DNA of 23,378 bases from DASPOJ01 sp050014395. GTDB lineage: Bacteria; Acidobacteriota; Terriglobia; Acidiferrales; UBA7541. Position 1 is the first letter of the stretch, and every line of letters starts with the position of its first letter. The notes under the pieces are model-generated. The model had not been told where the DNA came from, made no database searches, and saw nothing but the letters and a program-made list of their open reading frames with translations. The position numbers and the translations under genes are program-made. The DNA lies in NCBI GenBank assembly GCA_050014395.1, contig JBEKDK010000045.1, positions 1 to 23,378 of the forward strand, written 5' to 3'. Positions 1 through 7,915 of the stretch are shown here, one piece after another.

Positions 1-115
1 GAATCGCCCCCGGCGCGTGCGCCAGCCGGAACTGCCGCAACTTCCCGCTGGCCACTTCCTCGCGCTCCACCCAGGTGTAGCGCTTGTGACTGTCGAATGC
101 GATATATTCTTCCAT
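1..115 (-). CDS. IS110-family transposase, N-terminal fragment (cut by window edge)
   Basis: The reverse strand from an ATG at 115 encodes 38 residues that run off the left edge: MEEYIAFDSHKRYTWVEREE, then a stretch ending HAPGAI. This matches the start of IS110-type DEDD transposases, in which the Asp of the FDSH motif is the first catalytic acidic residue and a Lys follows closely. A purine-rich ribosome binding site (GGAAAGGGGGGG) precedes the ATG. IS110 enzymes carry out site-specific insertion guided by a bridge RNA transcribed from the element's non-coding end. Whether the full element is intact cannot be told from this window. Confidence 0.72.
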   Translation of the reverse strand, partial: MEEYIAFDSHKRYTWVEREEVASGKLRQFRLAHAPGAI

Positions 116-257
116 GCGCGACCCCCCCTTTCCTCACAGGGATTTGGGATTTCCACCGTCAGCGTAACTGACGGCAGGAGTCGCGCTTTCATATTTTCAT
201 CCCGAACCCGCGCAGCGGGTGAGGGATCTGCTTTTCGCTCGATGACAGAGAAACGTG
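116..257. other. Short gap between IS110 transposase start and M50 gene, with two hairpins
   Basis: These 142 bases hold two perfect dyads: a 7-bp stem with a 5-base loop at 156-174 (CCGTCAG/CTGACGG) and a shorter one, ACCCGC/GCGGGT, near 207-221. Neither is followed by a T run on the minus strand, so neither looks like an intrinsic terminator for the M50 gene. In IS110-group elements the non-coding end upstream of the transposase carries the bridge RNA, so part of this gap may be the element end. No insertion-site boundary could be fixed. Confidence 0.4.
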
Positions 258-1400
258 CTACGCGCCCGTGGGATGCGCCATCTGATTGTGCCGCTCGAGC
301 GCGTGCACAATCGATTCCCGCGTGACCATCCCAACCACGCTGCCGTTCGCGATCACCGGCATGTGCTGCATCCCTACGCTGCGCATTCGGTCCAGCAGTT
401 TCAGCGCCGATTCACTCGGCTCGGCCCACAGAAGTTTGTCCCGCGGCGTCATCGCCGCCTGCACTGACGTCACTCCCCAATCTTCCTGCGGCACGCGCGT
501 CAGCGCCTCCGTTGAGATCATGCCCACCAATTGCCCATGCGCCACCACCAGATGCGAACCGCGCCCGCTGCGGCTCACTTCGCGCGCGTAATCCTCCAGC
601 GAGATTTCGCGGCCCACGATCGGCGGCTCAGCCGTCATGATGTCGGATACTAACAATCCTTCCAGCGCCGTCCGCGTTTCCGCCTGCGCGTAGCTCTGCT
701 TCGCCGCCGATAGCAGGAACCAGCCGATCAGCGCCAGCCAGATTCCGTTGACGACGTCGCCCTGCGCTTGCCACGCGCGCACCGCCTCAAACGCGCCCAG
801 CGCGATCATGCCGTACGCGATCACTTGCCCCGTGCGCGCCGCCAGGCGCGAAGCCTTCGTGTAGCTCTTGGTCGCGCCCCACACGATCGCGCGCAGAATG
901 CGTCCGCCGTCCAGCGGGAAACCCGGCACCAGGTTGAATGTCGCAAGAACCGCGTTGATCCACCACAACTGCCCCGTCAGCACGCCGGGCATCGAGTCCG
1001 CCGGCACCGTCCGCGAAATCAGATAGAAGCCGCCGGCCAGAAAGTAGCTCGATAGCGGACCGGCCACGGCGATATTGAATTCCTGAATCGCTTTGTCCGG
1101 GTCGCGGCTGATCCGCGCCACGCCGCCGAAGAAAAACAGCGTGATCGAAACCACCGGAATGCGGTAATGCTTCGCCACCACGCTGTGTGACATTTCGTGG
1201 AACAGCACGGAGCCGAAAAACAGCAGCGCGGTCATCAGGCCCAGGCCCCAATTCTGCTGCTGCGTCCATTGCGTATGCGCGCCGGCGAATTCCGTCGCCA
1301 GCGAAAACGTGATGAACGCAAAAATCAGAAACCAGCTCAGATCCAGAAAAATCGGGATCCCCAGCAGTTTTCCGATGCGGATTCCGCGGCCACGAAACAC
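258..1400 (-). CDS. M50 (site-2-protease type) membrane zinc metalloprotease with C-terminal CBS pair
   Basis: A 380-residue membrane protein. The zinc-binding motif HEMSH is at residues 68-72 within a hydrophobic segment, and the second metal-site motif, NLVPGFPLDGG with LDG at 163-165, matches the NxxPxxxLDG signature of the S2P/SpoIVFB group. Hydrophobic stretches lie around 18-36, 54-75, 82-93, 110-130, 145-160 and 195-235. Two CBS domains (about 245-375) follow; in this family they are thought to sense adenine nucleotides. The length is usual for M50-CBS proteins. It probably cleaves membrane-embedded substrates at the cytoplasmic membrane; the substrate is unknown. The ATG is preceded on the minus strand by GAGGGAGAG. 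It appears to be monocistronic. Confidence 0.93.
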   Translation of the reverse strand: MFRGRGIRIGKLLGIPIFLDLSWFLIFAFITFSLATEFAGAHTQWTQQQNWGLGLMTALLFFGSVLFHEMSHSVVAKHYRIPVVSITLFFFGGVARISRDPDKAIQEFNIAVAGPLSSYFLAGGFYLISRTVPADSMPGVLTGQLWWINAVLATFNLVPGFPLDGGRILRAIVWGATKSYTKASRLAARTGQVIAYGMIALGAFEAVRAWQAQGDVVNGIWLALIGWFLLSAAKQSYAQAETRTALEGLLVSDIMTAEPPIVGREISLEDYAREVSRSGRGSHLVVAHGQLVGMISTEALTRVPQEDWGVTSVQAAMTPRDKLLWAEPSESALKLLDRMRSVGMQHMPVIANGSVVGMVTRESIVHALERHNQMAHPTGA

Positions 1401-1426
1401 GTTTTCTCTCTCCCTCTATTGAAATA

Positions 1427-1432
1427 AGTATA
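1427..1432 (-). promoter_or_regulatory. Candidate -10 box for the M50 gene
   Basis: On the minus strand TATACT stands 26 bases upstream of the M50 ATG, inside an AT-rich patch in otherwise GC-rich DNA. No convincing -35 hexamer was found at 16-18 bp upstream, so this is only a plausible site. Confidence 0.3.
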
Positions 1433-1687
1433 CCCGAACCCGCAACTCGCCGAGATTCGCGAACATTACAAAACCGCGGCCAGCGAGCCACAGCGTGTCC
1501 GCCGCCACACGCAATTCCGCCGCGCCCAAATTCGCAACGCGTTGCCTATCAACCATTTGCCGCTTGGCGTGCGGCGTGCTCCTCCGTCGGGCGTTGCGCC
1601 ACGGCGCAATCCGATGAGAGCCGCCGAAGCCCGCCGCGGCGGGCAAAGGCGGCCGCCGCGCGCGATAGCCTGACGCTGCTGTAGTTG

Positions 1688-1724
1688 GGCGGGCGCAGCC
1701 CGCCGTAGCTCGACGAAGTCGAGC
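1688..1724. repeat. Two adjacent REP-like hairpins in the gap before the first small gene
   Basis: Two perfect hairpins stand side by side: GGCGGGC-GCA-GCCCGCC (1688-1704) and GCTCGAC-GAA-GTCGAGC (1708-1724), joined by GTA. A further palindrome (CCCGCCGCGGCGGG) lies near 1631-1644. The rest of 1401-1749 shows no believable gene; its open frames on the minus strand have biased, repetitive composition. These look like the short intergenic palindromes common in acidobacterial genomes. The second hairpin ends about 25 bases before the start codon of the small gene at 1750. Confidence 0.6.
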
Positions 1725-1749
1725 GAAGGCGGGAAAAGGAGATCGAGCC

Positions 1750-1923
1750 ATGGAAGCCTGGATGGGTTGGGCGATCGTCGCGGAAGGGTTGCTGCTCTCG
1801 GTGGTCTTGGCACTGATGCTCACCTGGTCGGCGCTGCGAGCCGTGTTTCATCTGATGCCCGCGACGGCGGCAGCGGCACGCCTCCGCCCGGCTCTGGTGG
1901 CCCCGCGCCGCGCGCACGAGTAG
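1750..1923 (+). CDS. Small single-pass membrane protein, 57 aa
   Basis: The ATG at 1750 is preceded by AAAAGGAG at ideal spacing and opens a 57-codon frame to TAG at 1921-1923. Residues about 7-33 form one strongly hydrophobic helix rich in Ala, Leu and Val, followed by an Ala/Arg-rich basic tail (ALVAPRRAHE at the end), which suggests an N-out, C-in small membrane protein. I do not recognise a family. A second small membrane protein with an equally good ribosome binding site lies 170 bases downstream on the same strand, so the two may be co-transcribed. Support comes from the ribosome binding site and the clean membrane helix; without homologues it remains a prediction. Confidence 0.55.
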   Translation: MEAWMGWAIVAEGLLLSVVLALMLTWSALRAVFHLMPATAAAARLRPALVAPRRAHE

Positions 1924-1955
1924 GGAGTAGCCGCGCGAGGTGCGGCCCGTGTAGC

Positions 1956-1973
1956 GCCAGCCTTAAGGCTGGC
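1956..1973. repeat. REP-like perfect 18-bp palindrome preceded by GTAGC
   Basis: GCCAGCCTT/AAGGCTGGC is a perfect palindrome, preceded by GTAGC. The same layout recurs inverted at 11369-11390 (palindrome followed by GCTAC), which marks both as copies of one intergenic repeat family. Confidence 0.6.
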
Positions 1974-2029
1974 ATCTTTGGTTTCGAGATCGCGCCGAGT
2001 TGAAGCCGCCGCTACGTGAAGATCGCGCC

Positions 2030-2081
2030 GCAGAAGTCGAAGCAGAAGTAGCAGAAGTAGCAGAACGAGCAGCAGAAGTTG
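2030..2081 (+). repeat. Imperfect 9-bp tandem repeat, GCAGAAGTA type
   Basis: About five to six imperfect copies of a GCAGAAGTA-like unit run directly into the ribosome binding site (GAAGGAGGG) of the 53-aa gene. The two central copies are identical. Purine-rich tracts this close to a start site could vary in length and alter translation, but that is inference. Confidence 0.5.
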
Positions 2082-2093
2082 AAGGAGGGCCCC

Positions 2094-2255
2094 ATGCACG
2101 CGCTAAAGAATTTCGCCCTGATTTTCGCGAGCCTGATCTTGACCGGCGCCGTCGGCGTAGTCGCCTACGACGTCTACATGGCGAACCAATACCATCGCCT
2201 GATCGCCGAGCGCGCGCGTCTCTTGCGCGTCGTCGAGCGCCGCCTCGCCCGCTGA
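2094..2255 (+). CDS. Small membrane-anchored protein, 53 aa
   Basis: The ATG at 2094 follows GGAGG at good spacing and opens 53 codons to TGA (2253-2255). Residues about 5-25 form a hydrophobic helix (ALIFASLILTGAVGVVAYDV), then a 28-residue Arg-rich amphipathic tail with the pattern HRLIAERARLLRVVERRLAR, likely a short cytoplasmic coiled coil or helix. No family is recognised. It follows another small membrane protein (1750-1923) on the same strand. The signal is the ribosome binding site, the helix and the regular heptad-like tail. Confidence 0.55.
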   Translation: MHALKNFALIFASLILTGAVGVVAYDVYMANQYHRLIAERARLLRVVERRLAR

Positions 2256-2527
2256 CGCATGCGTCGATGCGCGCGCCGATGCACAAGTTTGCCGCTAGCC
2301 ACGCACCCCTGCGGGCAGCTCCCGCGGCCAGATTGACGGGGTCCGCCGCCCCTGCTTTCAGGCCCGGGGGCTGCTCGGCTGGCGGTCCCGGCGAACTTGC
2401 TGGAACCAGAAATTGCCGGCCTCAAGAGGAGCAAAACGAAGATTCCAGATCAATGGGAATTGCCTCGGGATACTATCGGTCACACCCCGCGCGCAGTTGT
2501 CACAAGAGGGACGCGTTTGGAGGCACG

Positions 2528-3251
2528 ATGAGGAAATATTGCGCATCCGTTGGGATCCTGCTCAGTACATTGATCCTTACGCAGTTCACCCCAGTTGCTG
2601 CAGCGCAGTCGGTGGATTTATCCGTAGGCGCCACGTTCACGTTCGACATCGGGCCGAATCTGCCGCAGTTCACCTTCAAAGTGATTCCCGAACCACAACC
2701 TAAGGATTCATATGGAGACGCGCAATCGACCGTGCGCGAAATCCAAGTATTTCAGGGCAAATCCGGCCAGCCGCTGCAGCGATTGACGGGTTGTGACTTG
2801 AACGATATGGCACCTCCGCCGGATGGCTCGGACTGGTTTCACACGGAAGATATCAACTTTGATGGATACCAGGATCTCTATCTCATGACGACGTCCGGCG
2901 GCGGCAACCAAGGCGGGTGCGTATGGCTTTTCAATCCCAAGACGCGACGCTTTGACTACAGCGAGGAATTCAGCGAGCTTGATGGAGCCCGGCTCGACCC
3001 AGCGACAAAAACTATCTTCAGCTACCACAACGGCGGAATGGGGGGAGTTGTTCATGATGCGGAGAAACATTAAGGTGAAGAACAACCGCCCGGTGCTCAT
3101 TTGGTCTGAACACCAGGATTGGGATTTCACGAAGAATCAATCGCACTGCGTCCAGCAGGAACGGCGCGCCGATAAAATGGTGATTATTCTCGACGTCTGG
3201 ACGTCCGGGGATGACGGCGCCGAACAGTGCGTGGAGGGCAGGCTGTTCTAG
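2528..3251 (+). pseudogene. Secreted XAC2610-like protein, frameshifted in a G6 run
   Basis: The frame opens at ATG 2528 after TTTGGAGG with a clear signal peptide (about residues 1-26, ending VAAAQS) and continues through a DINFDGYQDLYLM segment, typical of FG-GAP/XAC2610-like secreted proteins with a Ca-binding-like DxNxDGxxD loop. It then stops early at 3073. Removing one G from the run of six at 3040-3045 joins it without a gap to a second frame ending at TAG 3249-3251, whose sequence (NRPVLIWSEHQDWDF ... QERRADKMVIILDVW) looks like the natural C-terminus. The restored protein would be about 240 residues. This could be a genuine inactivating mutation, a phase-variable tract or an assembly error; the sequence cannot tell which. 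No other defect is seen. Confidence 0.7.
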
Positions 3252-3433
3252 AACCAGTTGGAGAACCAAATAAAACTTAACCCAAAATCACCCGAACAGA
3301 CCTCGGCACTTGGGGTGAACATCGAGCCGATTGAGACAAACGATGTGCTATGATTCGCGAACGGAATCTCTGCCTGCGGGTTTGGCTGTGACGCGATGTG
3401 CCGCCGGCCGGAGACTGCTGCCGCTGAGCCTGG

Positions 3434-4540
3434 ATGCCGCGCCCGAATCGAAACATTTCTTGGCGAACCATTCTCCCGCCACTCGCACTGGCAATTTTCC
3501 TTCTGACTATTTTTCCGATGGGCGCGCGCGCTGCAGCTGGTGACGCGAATCCATTCGTCGCGCCGGCGAGGGAGTTTGCGCGTCGCGTTGCCGCCAGTTT
3601 TCCTCCCGGCACGCGCGTGGCAATAGAAGTCCGCAATCGTTCATCGCTCGGTGCCGGCGATGTTGCCGCCGTGCGCGAAACTATCCTCGGCGAACTCGCG
3701 GCGCGCGACTTGCGCGTCACCACGACTGCGGAATCCGCCGACGTTGCGGCGAGCGCCACGATCACGCTCTCCGAAAACACGAACGGTTTTCTCTGGGTCG
3801 CGGAAATCCGCCAAGGCGATCGCAGTTCCGTCCTGCTGATGGCCGTCCCGCGCGCTTCCGCCGCGTCGACCGCGGAAAATTCCGGAATCACTTTGCGCGG
3901 CGCGCTCCTGTGGTCGGGGCCGGAGCACGTCCTGGCTGCTTCCACCGCGCCGCCAACTCAGCTCGCGGCATCTTCTGCAACGCAGTTGGCCAATTCGCCC
4001 ACCGCGACCGGTGCGTCCAATTTGTTGCTGCTGATCACTGACGGCGTCACGGCGAGCGTCACCGACGCGCGGCACACGTTCAAGATAGCTCTGCCGCCGT
4101 CGGGCAGCGTCGATCGCGACGCGCAAGGCTCGCTCGCGTGGACGGCATCTGGCGTTACGGCGTCCATCGACGGCGAATCGTGCACGTTGTCTCTCCCGCT
4201 TGCAACATCTCAACCGCAGTGCCACACGGACGCCAAAGTGATTCCTTCTCCTCTGCCGAAAGCGCAGCTTGGTTCACAGCGCGCGGATCTTCCCGCTGCG
4301 TGCGGCGGAGTGAGTGCCGAGATTCTCGCCTCCGGCACGGGCGATTACACGCAGCCGGATTCGATTCGCGCATACGAGATGCGTGACGGCGACGTCGTTC
4401 CCGTTAGCCCGGCAATCGCATTCCCGGGGCCGGTATTGTCATTACAAACGCAATCGAACACAGCAGCCGTCGCTGTCGTGCACAACCTTGGAACCGGAGA
4501 CGATGAGGTCTATGAGATTTCGCTCGTCTGCGGACATTAG
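3434..4540 (+). CDS. Exported protein of unknown function, first gene of the signalling operon
   Basis: A 368-residue protein with a Sec-type signal peptide: basic start (MPRPNRNISWR), hydrophobic core about 13-30, cleavage probably after GARA near residue 34. The mature part is Ala/Thr/Ser-rich and predicted largely beta; residues about 38-165 read like a conserved domain that handles short outer-envelope segments, but I recognise no family. Its 3' end overlaps the next gene, a solute-binding protein, by 38 bases, so the two are surely co-transcribed and probably translationally coupled. The ribosome binding site before the chosen ATG is weak, and no better start was found. The context suggests a periplasmic partner of the solute-binding protein or kinase; that is inference only. 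Confidence 0.75.
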   Translation: MPRPNRNISWRTILPPLALAIFLLTIFPMGARAAAGDANPFVAPAREFARRVAASFPPGTRVAIEVRNRSSLGAGDVAAVRETILGELAARDLRVTTTAESADVAASATITLSENTNGFLWVAEIRQGDRSSVLLMAVPRASAASTAENSGITLRGALLWSGPEHVLAASTAPPTQLAASSATQLANSPTATGASNLLLLITDGVTASVTDARHTFKIALPPSGSVDRDAQGSLAWTASGVTASIDGESCTLSLPLATSQPQCHTDAKVIPSPLPKAQLGSQRADLPAACGGVSAEILASGTGDYTQPDSIRAYEMRDGDVVPVSPAIAFPGPVLSLQTQSNTAAVAVVHNLGTGDDEVYEISLVCGH

Positions 4541-6080
4541 AACGCGCGCGCGGCGCGGCGCGGCGCTGCTCGCTTGCGCAGCGCTCGCCGTGGCGCTCTC
4601 CGGCGCGTTCGCCGTCGCCGCGGCGTCCACGCGTCCGCGCGTCGGCGGCACGCTGCGCGTCGAGCTTCGCGAGCGCGTGCCCTCGCTCGATCCGCGCACG
4701 CTGCCAGCCGAAGCCGAGATCGCCCGCGCGCAGGAAATGCTCGACGCGATGCTGTTCGATCGCTTGCTGCGCCTGGACGATCGCGGCCGGCCCGTTCCGG
4801 CGCTCGCCGAAGCGTGGCAATCCGAGAATGGCGCCAAGCGCTGGCGTTTCCACTTGCGCCCCGGCGTGCAATTCAGCGACGGCACGCCGCTCACCTCCGA
4901 CGTCGCCGCTGCGGCACTCGCGCCCATTGTCGCGACGATGCTCGGCGCCAATCCGCACATCACCGCAGCCGGCGAATGGCTCGTCATCGAGTCCGATGTG
5001 GCGATGCCCGCGCTCCCGCAGCAATTGGCTACCGGTCGAGCCTTCATTTTCCGCGTTGCGGCTGATGGCTCGCTTGCCGGCACGGGTCCATTCGTCCTCG
5101 ATGAATGGATTTCCGCGGCGCGACCACAGGCTACGTTCGTGGCCAATACACACTGCTGGGCCGGGCGGCCATTTGTAGATCGCGTCGTAGTTTCGCTGGG
5201 CGTGGAAGCGTCGCGCATCGAAGCCGATCTGGAATTCGGCCTCACCGACGTCGGCGAATTGGCTCCCGCCGAAATGCGCCGCGCGGCTGAACGCGGGGTG
5301 CGCACGTGGTCTTCGCAGCCGATGGATTTGTTCGTCGTGGAGTTTGCTCCGCTCGACCCAGCCGTGCAGGATGAGCGCCTGCGCGCAGCGATTGCCGCCG
5401 CGATCGATCGCAACGCGATCGCCAACGTCGTTCTGCAGCGCCAAGCGGTTCCAGCGGGTGCGTTGCTCCCACAGTGGATTTCCGGATACGCGTTCCTGTT
5501 TCCCGTCAGTGCGCAATCTGCCGCGCAGCCCGCGGCACCGACCGCGCCCGCTGCTGTTAAGCCAGCGGCGCCGCTTGTCCTGGTCTATGATCCTCAGGAT
5601 GCGGAGGCGCGGGCCGTGGCCGAACGCGTGATCGTGGATTTGCGAGCGGCAGGAATTTCCGTCCAAGCCGATGCCGGCGCCGTCGCGGCGAGCGCGCCAC
5701 AGGCGGATTTGCGTCTCGAGCACATTCCGATTGAGCAGCCCGATCCGCAGGCCGCGTTCGCTCTTGTGTTCGGCGCGATTCCTGCGCCGGTTGCAGCCAT
5801 TGCGCCAGCGCTCGCCGCCGCGCCGAGTGCCGACGCAGAAAACCCCGAATCGCTGTACGCTGATGAGCGCGCCGCGCTCGAAGGTTTCCATTTGGTGCCG
5901 CTCGTGCACGAATCGGAGAATTGGGGACTCGGCGCGACGCTGCGCGATTGGATGGCGCCGCGCTGGGGCGAATTGCACCTGGAAGACGCGTGGCTGGATC
6001 TTTCGCCGGCGGCAAACGCAACTGGTTCAAGTGCTGCGGGCGCGGGCGCTGCGCCGCGCACAACGGACGGAACGCAATGA
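4503..6080 (+). CDS. Family 5 (peptide/nickel type) extracellular solute-binding protein
   Basis: A 525-residue protein. A twin-Arg-containing basic leader and a hydrophobic core (about 18-40) form the signal peptide. After RVGGTLRV the family 5 hallmark appears at about 99-133: ALAEAWQSENGAKRW, then RFHLRPGVQFSDGTP, followed by a GTGPFVLDEW segment and the RAAIAAAIDRNAI helix typical of OppA/DppA-like proteins. The middle and C-terminal parts are unusually rich in Ala/Pro, with a linker near 340-360. No permease or ATPase genes adjoin. Instead the stop codon overlaps the ATG of a sensor kinase (ATGA). ATG 4503 is chosen, with GGAG just upstream; an in-frame ATG at 4512 is the alternative. 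It probably binds a ligand in the periplasm and presents it to the kinase. Confidence 0.85.
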   Translation: MRSMRFRSSADIRTRARRGAALLACAALAVALSGAFAVAAASTRPRVGGTLRVELRERVPSLDPRTLPAEAEIARAQEMLDAMLFDRLLRLDDRGRPVPALAEAWQSENGAKRWRFHLRPGVQFSDGTPLTSDVAAAALAPIVATMLGANPHITAAGEWLVIESDVAMPALPQQLATGRAFIFRVAADGSLAGTGPFVLDEWISAARPQATFVANTHCWAGRPFVDRVVVSLGVEASRIEADLEFGLTDVGELAPAEMRRAAERGVRTWSSQPMDLFVVEFAPLDPAVQDERLRAAIAAAIDRNAIANVVLQRQAVPAGALLPQWISGYAFLFPVSAQSAAQPAAPTAPAAVKPAAPLVLVYDPQDAEARAVAERVIVDLRAAGISVQADAGAVAASAPQADLRLEHIPIEQPDPQAAFALVFGAIPAPVAAIAPALAAAPSADAENPESLYADERAALEGFHLVPLVHESENWGLGATLRDWMAPRWGELHLEDAWLDLSPAANATGSSAAGAGAAPRTTDGTQ

Positions 6081-7915
6081 GCTTTCGATTCAAAATTTTG
6101 CTAGCAATCACGCTGACGGTGGGCGCGTCGGTGGCGCTGGTGGCGTGGGGCGTTTCCGTTTCGACGCGGACCGCGTTCACGCAGTTTGAAACGCAGCGCG
6201 CGCAAACACTGGTGACGCAATTTCAAAGCGAATTCGCGCAGCGCGGCGACGTGGTCGCGCGGCGCATCGAAGCCATTGCCGATAGCGAAGCCACTGTGCG
6301 CATGGCGCTCGATTTAAGCCGGCCCGGCGCGGATTCTTCGGTGTACGTGAACGACGCGCAAAGCTTGGCGAAATCGTTCGACCTGGATTTCCTGGATTTC
6401 GCCACGGACGACGGCATGTTGGTTTCCTCCGCCGAGTGGCCCGCGCGCTTCGGATACAAAAACGATTGGATCACCACCGAACCCGATTGGAATCGGCAAG
6501 GCGCATTCCTCGCGCGCGTTGAAACCGCCGACAGCGTTGAACTCGGGCTGCTCGCCGTGCGCGTGGTGCCCGTGGGCGGGAAGAATTTGTATATCTTCGG
6601 CGGACAGCGCCTGGACAAAAATTTCCTGGGCACGCTGGTGCTGCCTGCGGGAATGCGCGCCTTGCTGTGCAGCAATCTCGAGCAATCGTTCCAACCGTCG
6701 GCGCTGACGGACGCCTCGGGGCCAGTGAACGGCGCGGAGCGCTTTGAATCGCTCGTCACGCAAGTGCAGCAGCAGGGCGGAACGGCCGAGCAAGATATCG
6801 CGTGGTCCGCGAATGCCGCCGATCGCGAAGCGTTTTCCGCCATTCCCCTGCGCGGGCGCAAAGGCGATCTGCTGGGAATATTTTTGGTTGGTTCATCGCA
6901 GCGCGAACTTGTCACGGAACTCGCCTTCATTCGCTCGCTTGCGATTGTGGTGGGCGGCGCAGGAATTTTGCTGGGAATTTTATTCAGCTGGTGGATCGCG
7001 GCGCGCGTCACGCGACCCCTGGCACGGCTGGCACGGACGGTAGACCAGGTGGCGGCGGGGGACTGGTCGGCGCGCGTGGACGTGCGATCGCGCGATGAAG
7101 TGGGGCGGCTGGGCACGGCGTTCAACGATATGACGCGGCAACTTGCCGACCAGCGCGATCGCTTGGTGCAGGCCGAGCGCGTGGCGGCGTGGCGCGATGT
7201 GGCGCGGCGTCTGGCGCACGAGCTGAAGAATCCGCTGTTTCCGTTGCAAATCACGGTGGAAAATCTACAACGCGCGCGCGAACTTGACGCCCCGCAGTTC
7301 GACGAGATTTTCGTGGAATCCACGGGCACGCTGCGCGCGGAGCTGGAAAGCTTGAAAGCCATCGTCGCGCGCTTCGCGGATTTCGCCAAGATGCCCGCGC
7401 CGGAATTTGAATCCGTGGATTTGAATGAAGCCGCGCGCGCCGCGGTGCGATTGTTCGAGCCGCAATTTTCCACCGTCGGCCGGCCGCAAATCACCACGGA
7501 ATTCGCGCTCGACGATCGCTTGCCGCGCGTGGATGCCGATCCGTTGTTATTGCACAAGGCGCTCGAAAATCTTGTGCTCAACGCGCTGGACGCGATGCCT
7601 GCGGGCGGCGCGCTCACCGTGCGCACGCGGCGCAAAGGCGATGCGGCGGAATTGGAAATATCCGACACCGGCACGGGGCTATCCGCCGAGGAGCGCGCGC
7701 GATTGTTCACGCCGTACTCTACGACGAAACAGCACGGCACGGGGCTCGGTCTCGCGATCGTGCAGGCCGTTGTGACCGACCACGGCGGCACGGTCGAAGT
7801 GGAATCCGCGCCGGGCAAGGGCACGACGTTTCGCATCGTGCTGCCGCTCGCGCATCGAGCGGCGCGAGACGCCGCCGCGGCGCTGGCGGATTCCGCAGAG
7901 CGCAAATCGATATGA
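6077..7915 (+). CDS. NtrY-like membrane sensor histidine kinase
   Basis: A 612-residue kinase. One membrane helix at about 7-28, a periplasmic sensor region (about 29-282, double-Cache-like by layout), a second helix at 286-306, a HAMP domain (about 307-360, with the SRDEVGRLGTAFNDM signature), then HisKA with the phospho-acceptor H381 in RRLAHELKNPL, and a HATPase_c domain: N box near N498/N502, G1 DTGTGL at 530-535, F box LFTPYSTTKQ and G2 GTGLGL at 554-559. The WRDVARRLAHELKNPLFPLQ stretch is typical of the NtrY branch. It starts within the stop of the upstream gene (ATGA) and its own stop overlaps the response regulator, so the three genes are one translation-coupled set. It phosphorylates the adjacent regulator. 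Confidence 0.94.
   Translation: MSFRFKILLAITLTVGASVALVAWGVSVSTRTAFTQFETQRAQTLVTQFQSEFAQRGDVVARRIEAIADSEATVRMALDLSRPGADSSVYVNDAQSLAKSFDLDFLDFATDDGMLVSSAEWPARFGYKNDWITTEPDWNRQGAFLARVETADSVELGLLAVRVVPVGGKNLYIFGGQRLDKNFLGTLVLPAGMRALLCSNLEQSFQPSALTDASGPVNGAERFESLVTQVQQQGGTAEQDIAWSANAADREAFSAIPLRGRKGDLLGIFLVGSSQRELVTELAFIRSLAIVVGGAGILLGILFSWWIAARVTRPLARLARTVDQVAAGDWSARVDVRSRDEVGRLGTAFNDMTRQLADQRDRLVQAERVAAWRDVARRLAHELKNPLFPLQITVENLQRARELDAPQFDEIFVESTGTLRAELESLKAIVARFADFAKMPAPEFESVDLNEAARAAVRLFEPQFSTVGRPQITTEFALDDRLPRVDADPLLLHKALENLVLNALDAMPAGGALTVRTRRKGDAAELEISDTGTGLSAEERARLFTPYSTTKQHGTGLGLAIVQAVVTDHGGTVEVESAPGKGTTFRIVLPLAHRAARDAAAALADSAERKSI

Noticed and set aside
2256..2527. Possible insertion-sequence remnant before the secreted XAC2610-like gene
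   Set aside because: No inverted ends and no transposase frame could be seen; nothing else recognisable in these 272 bases.
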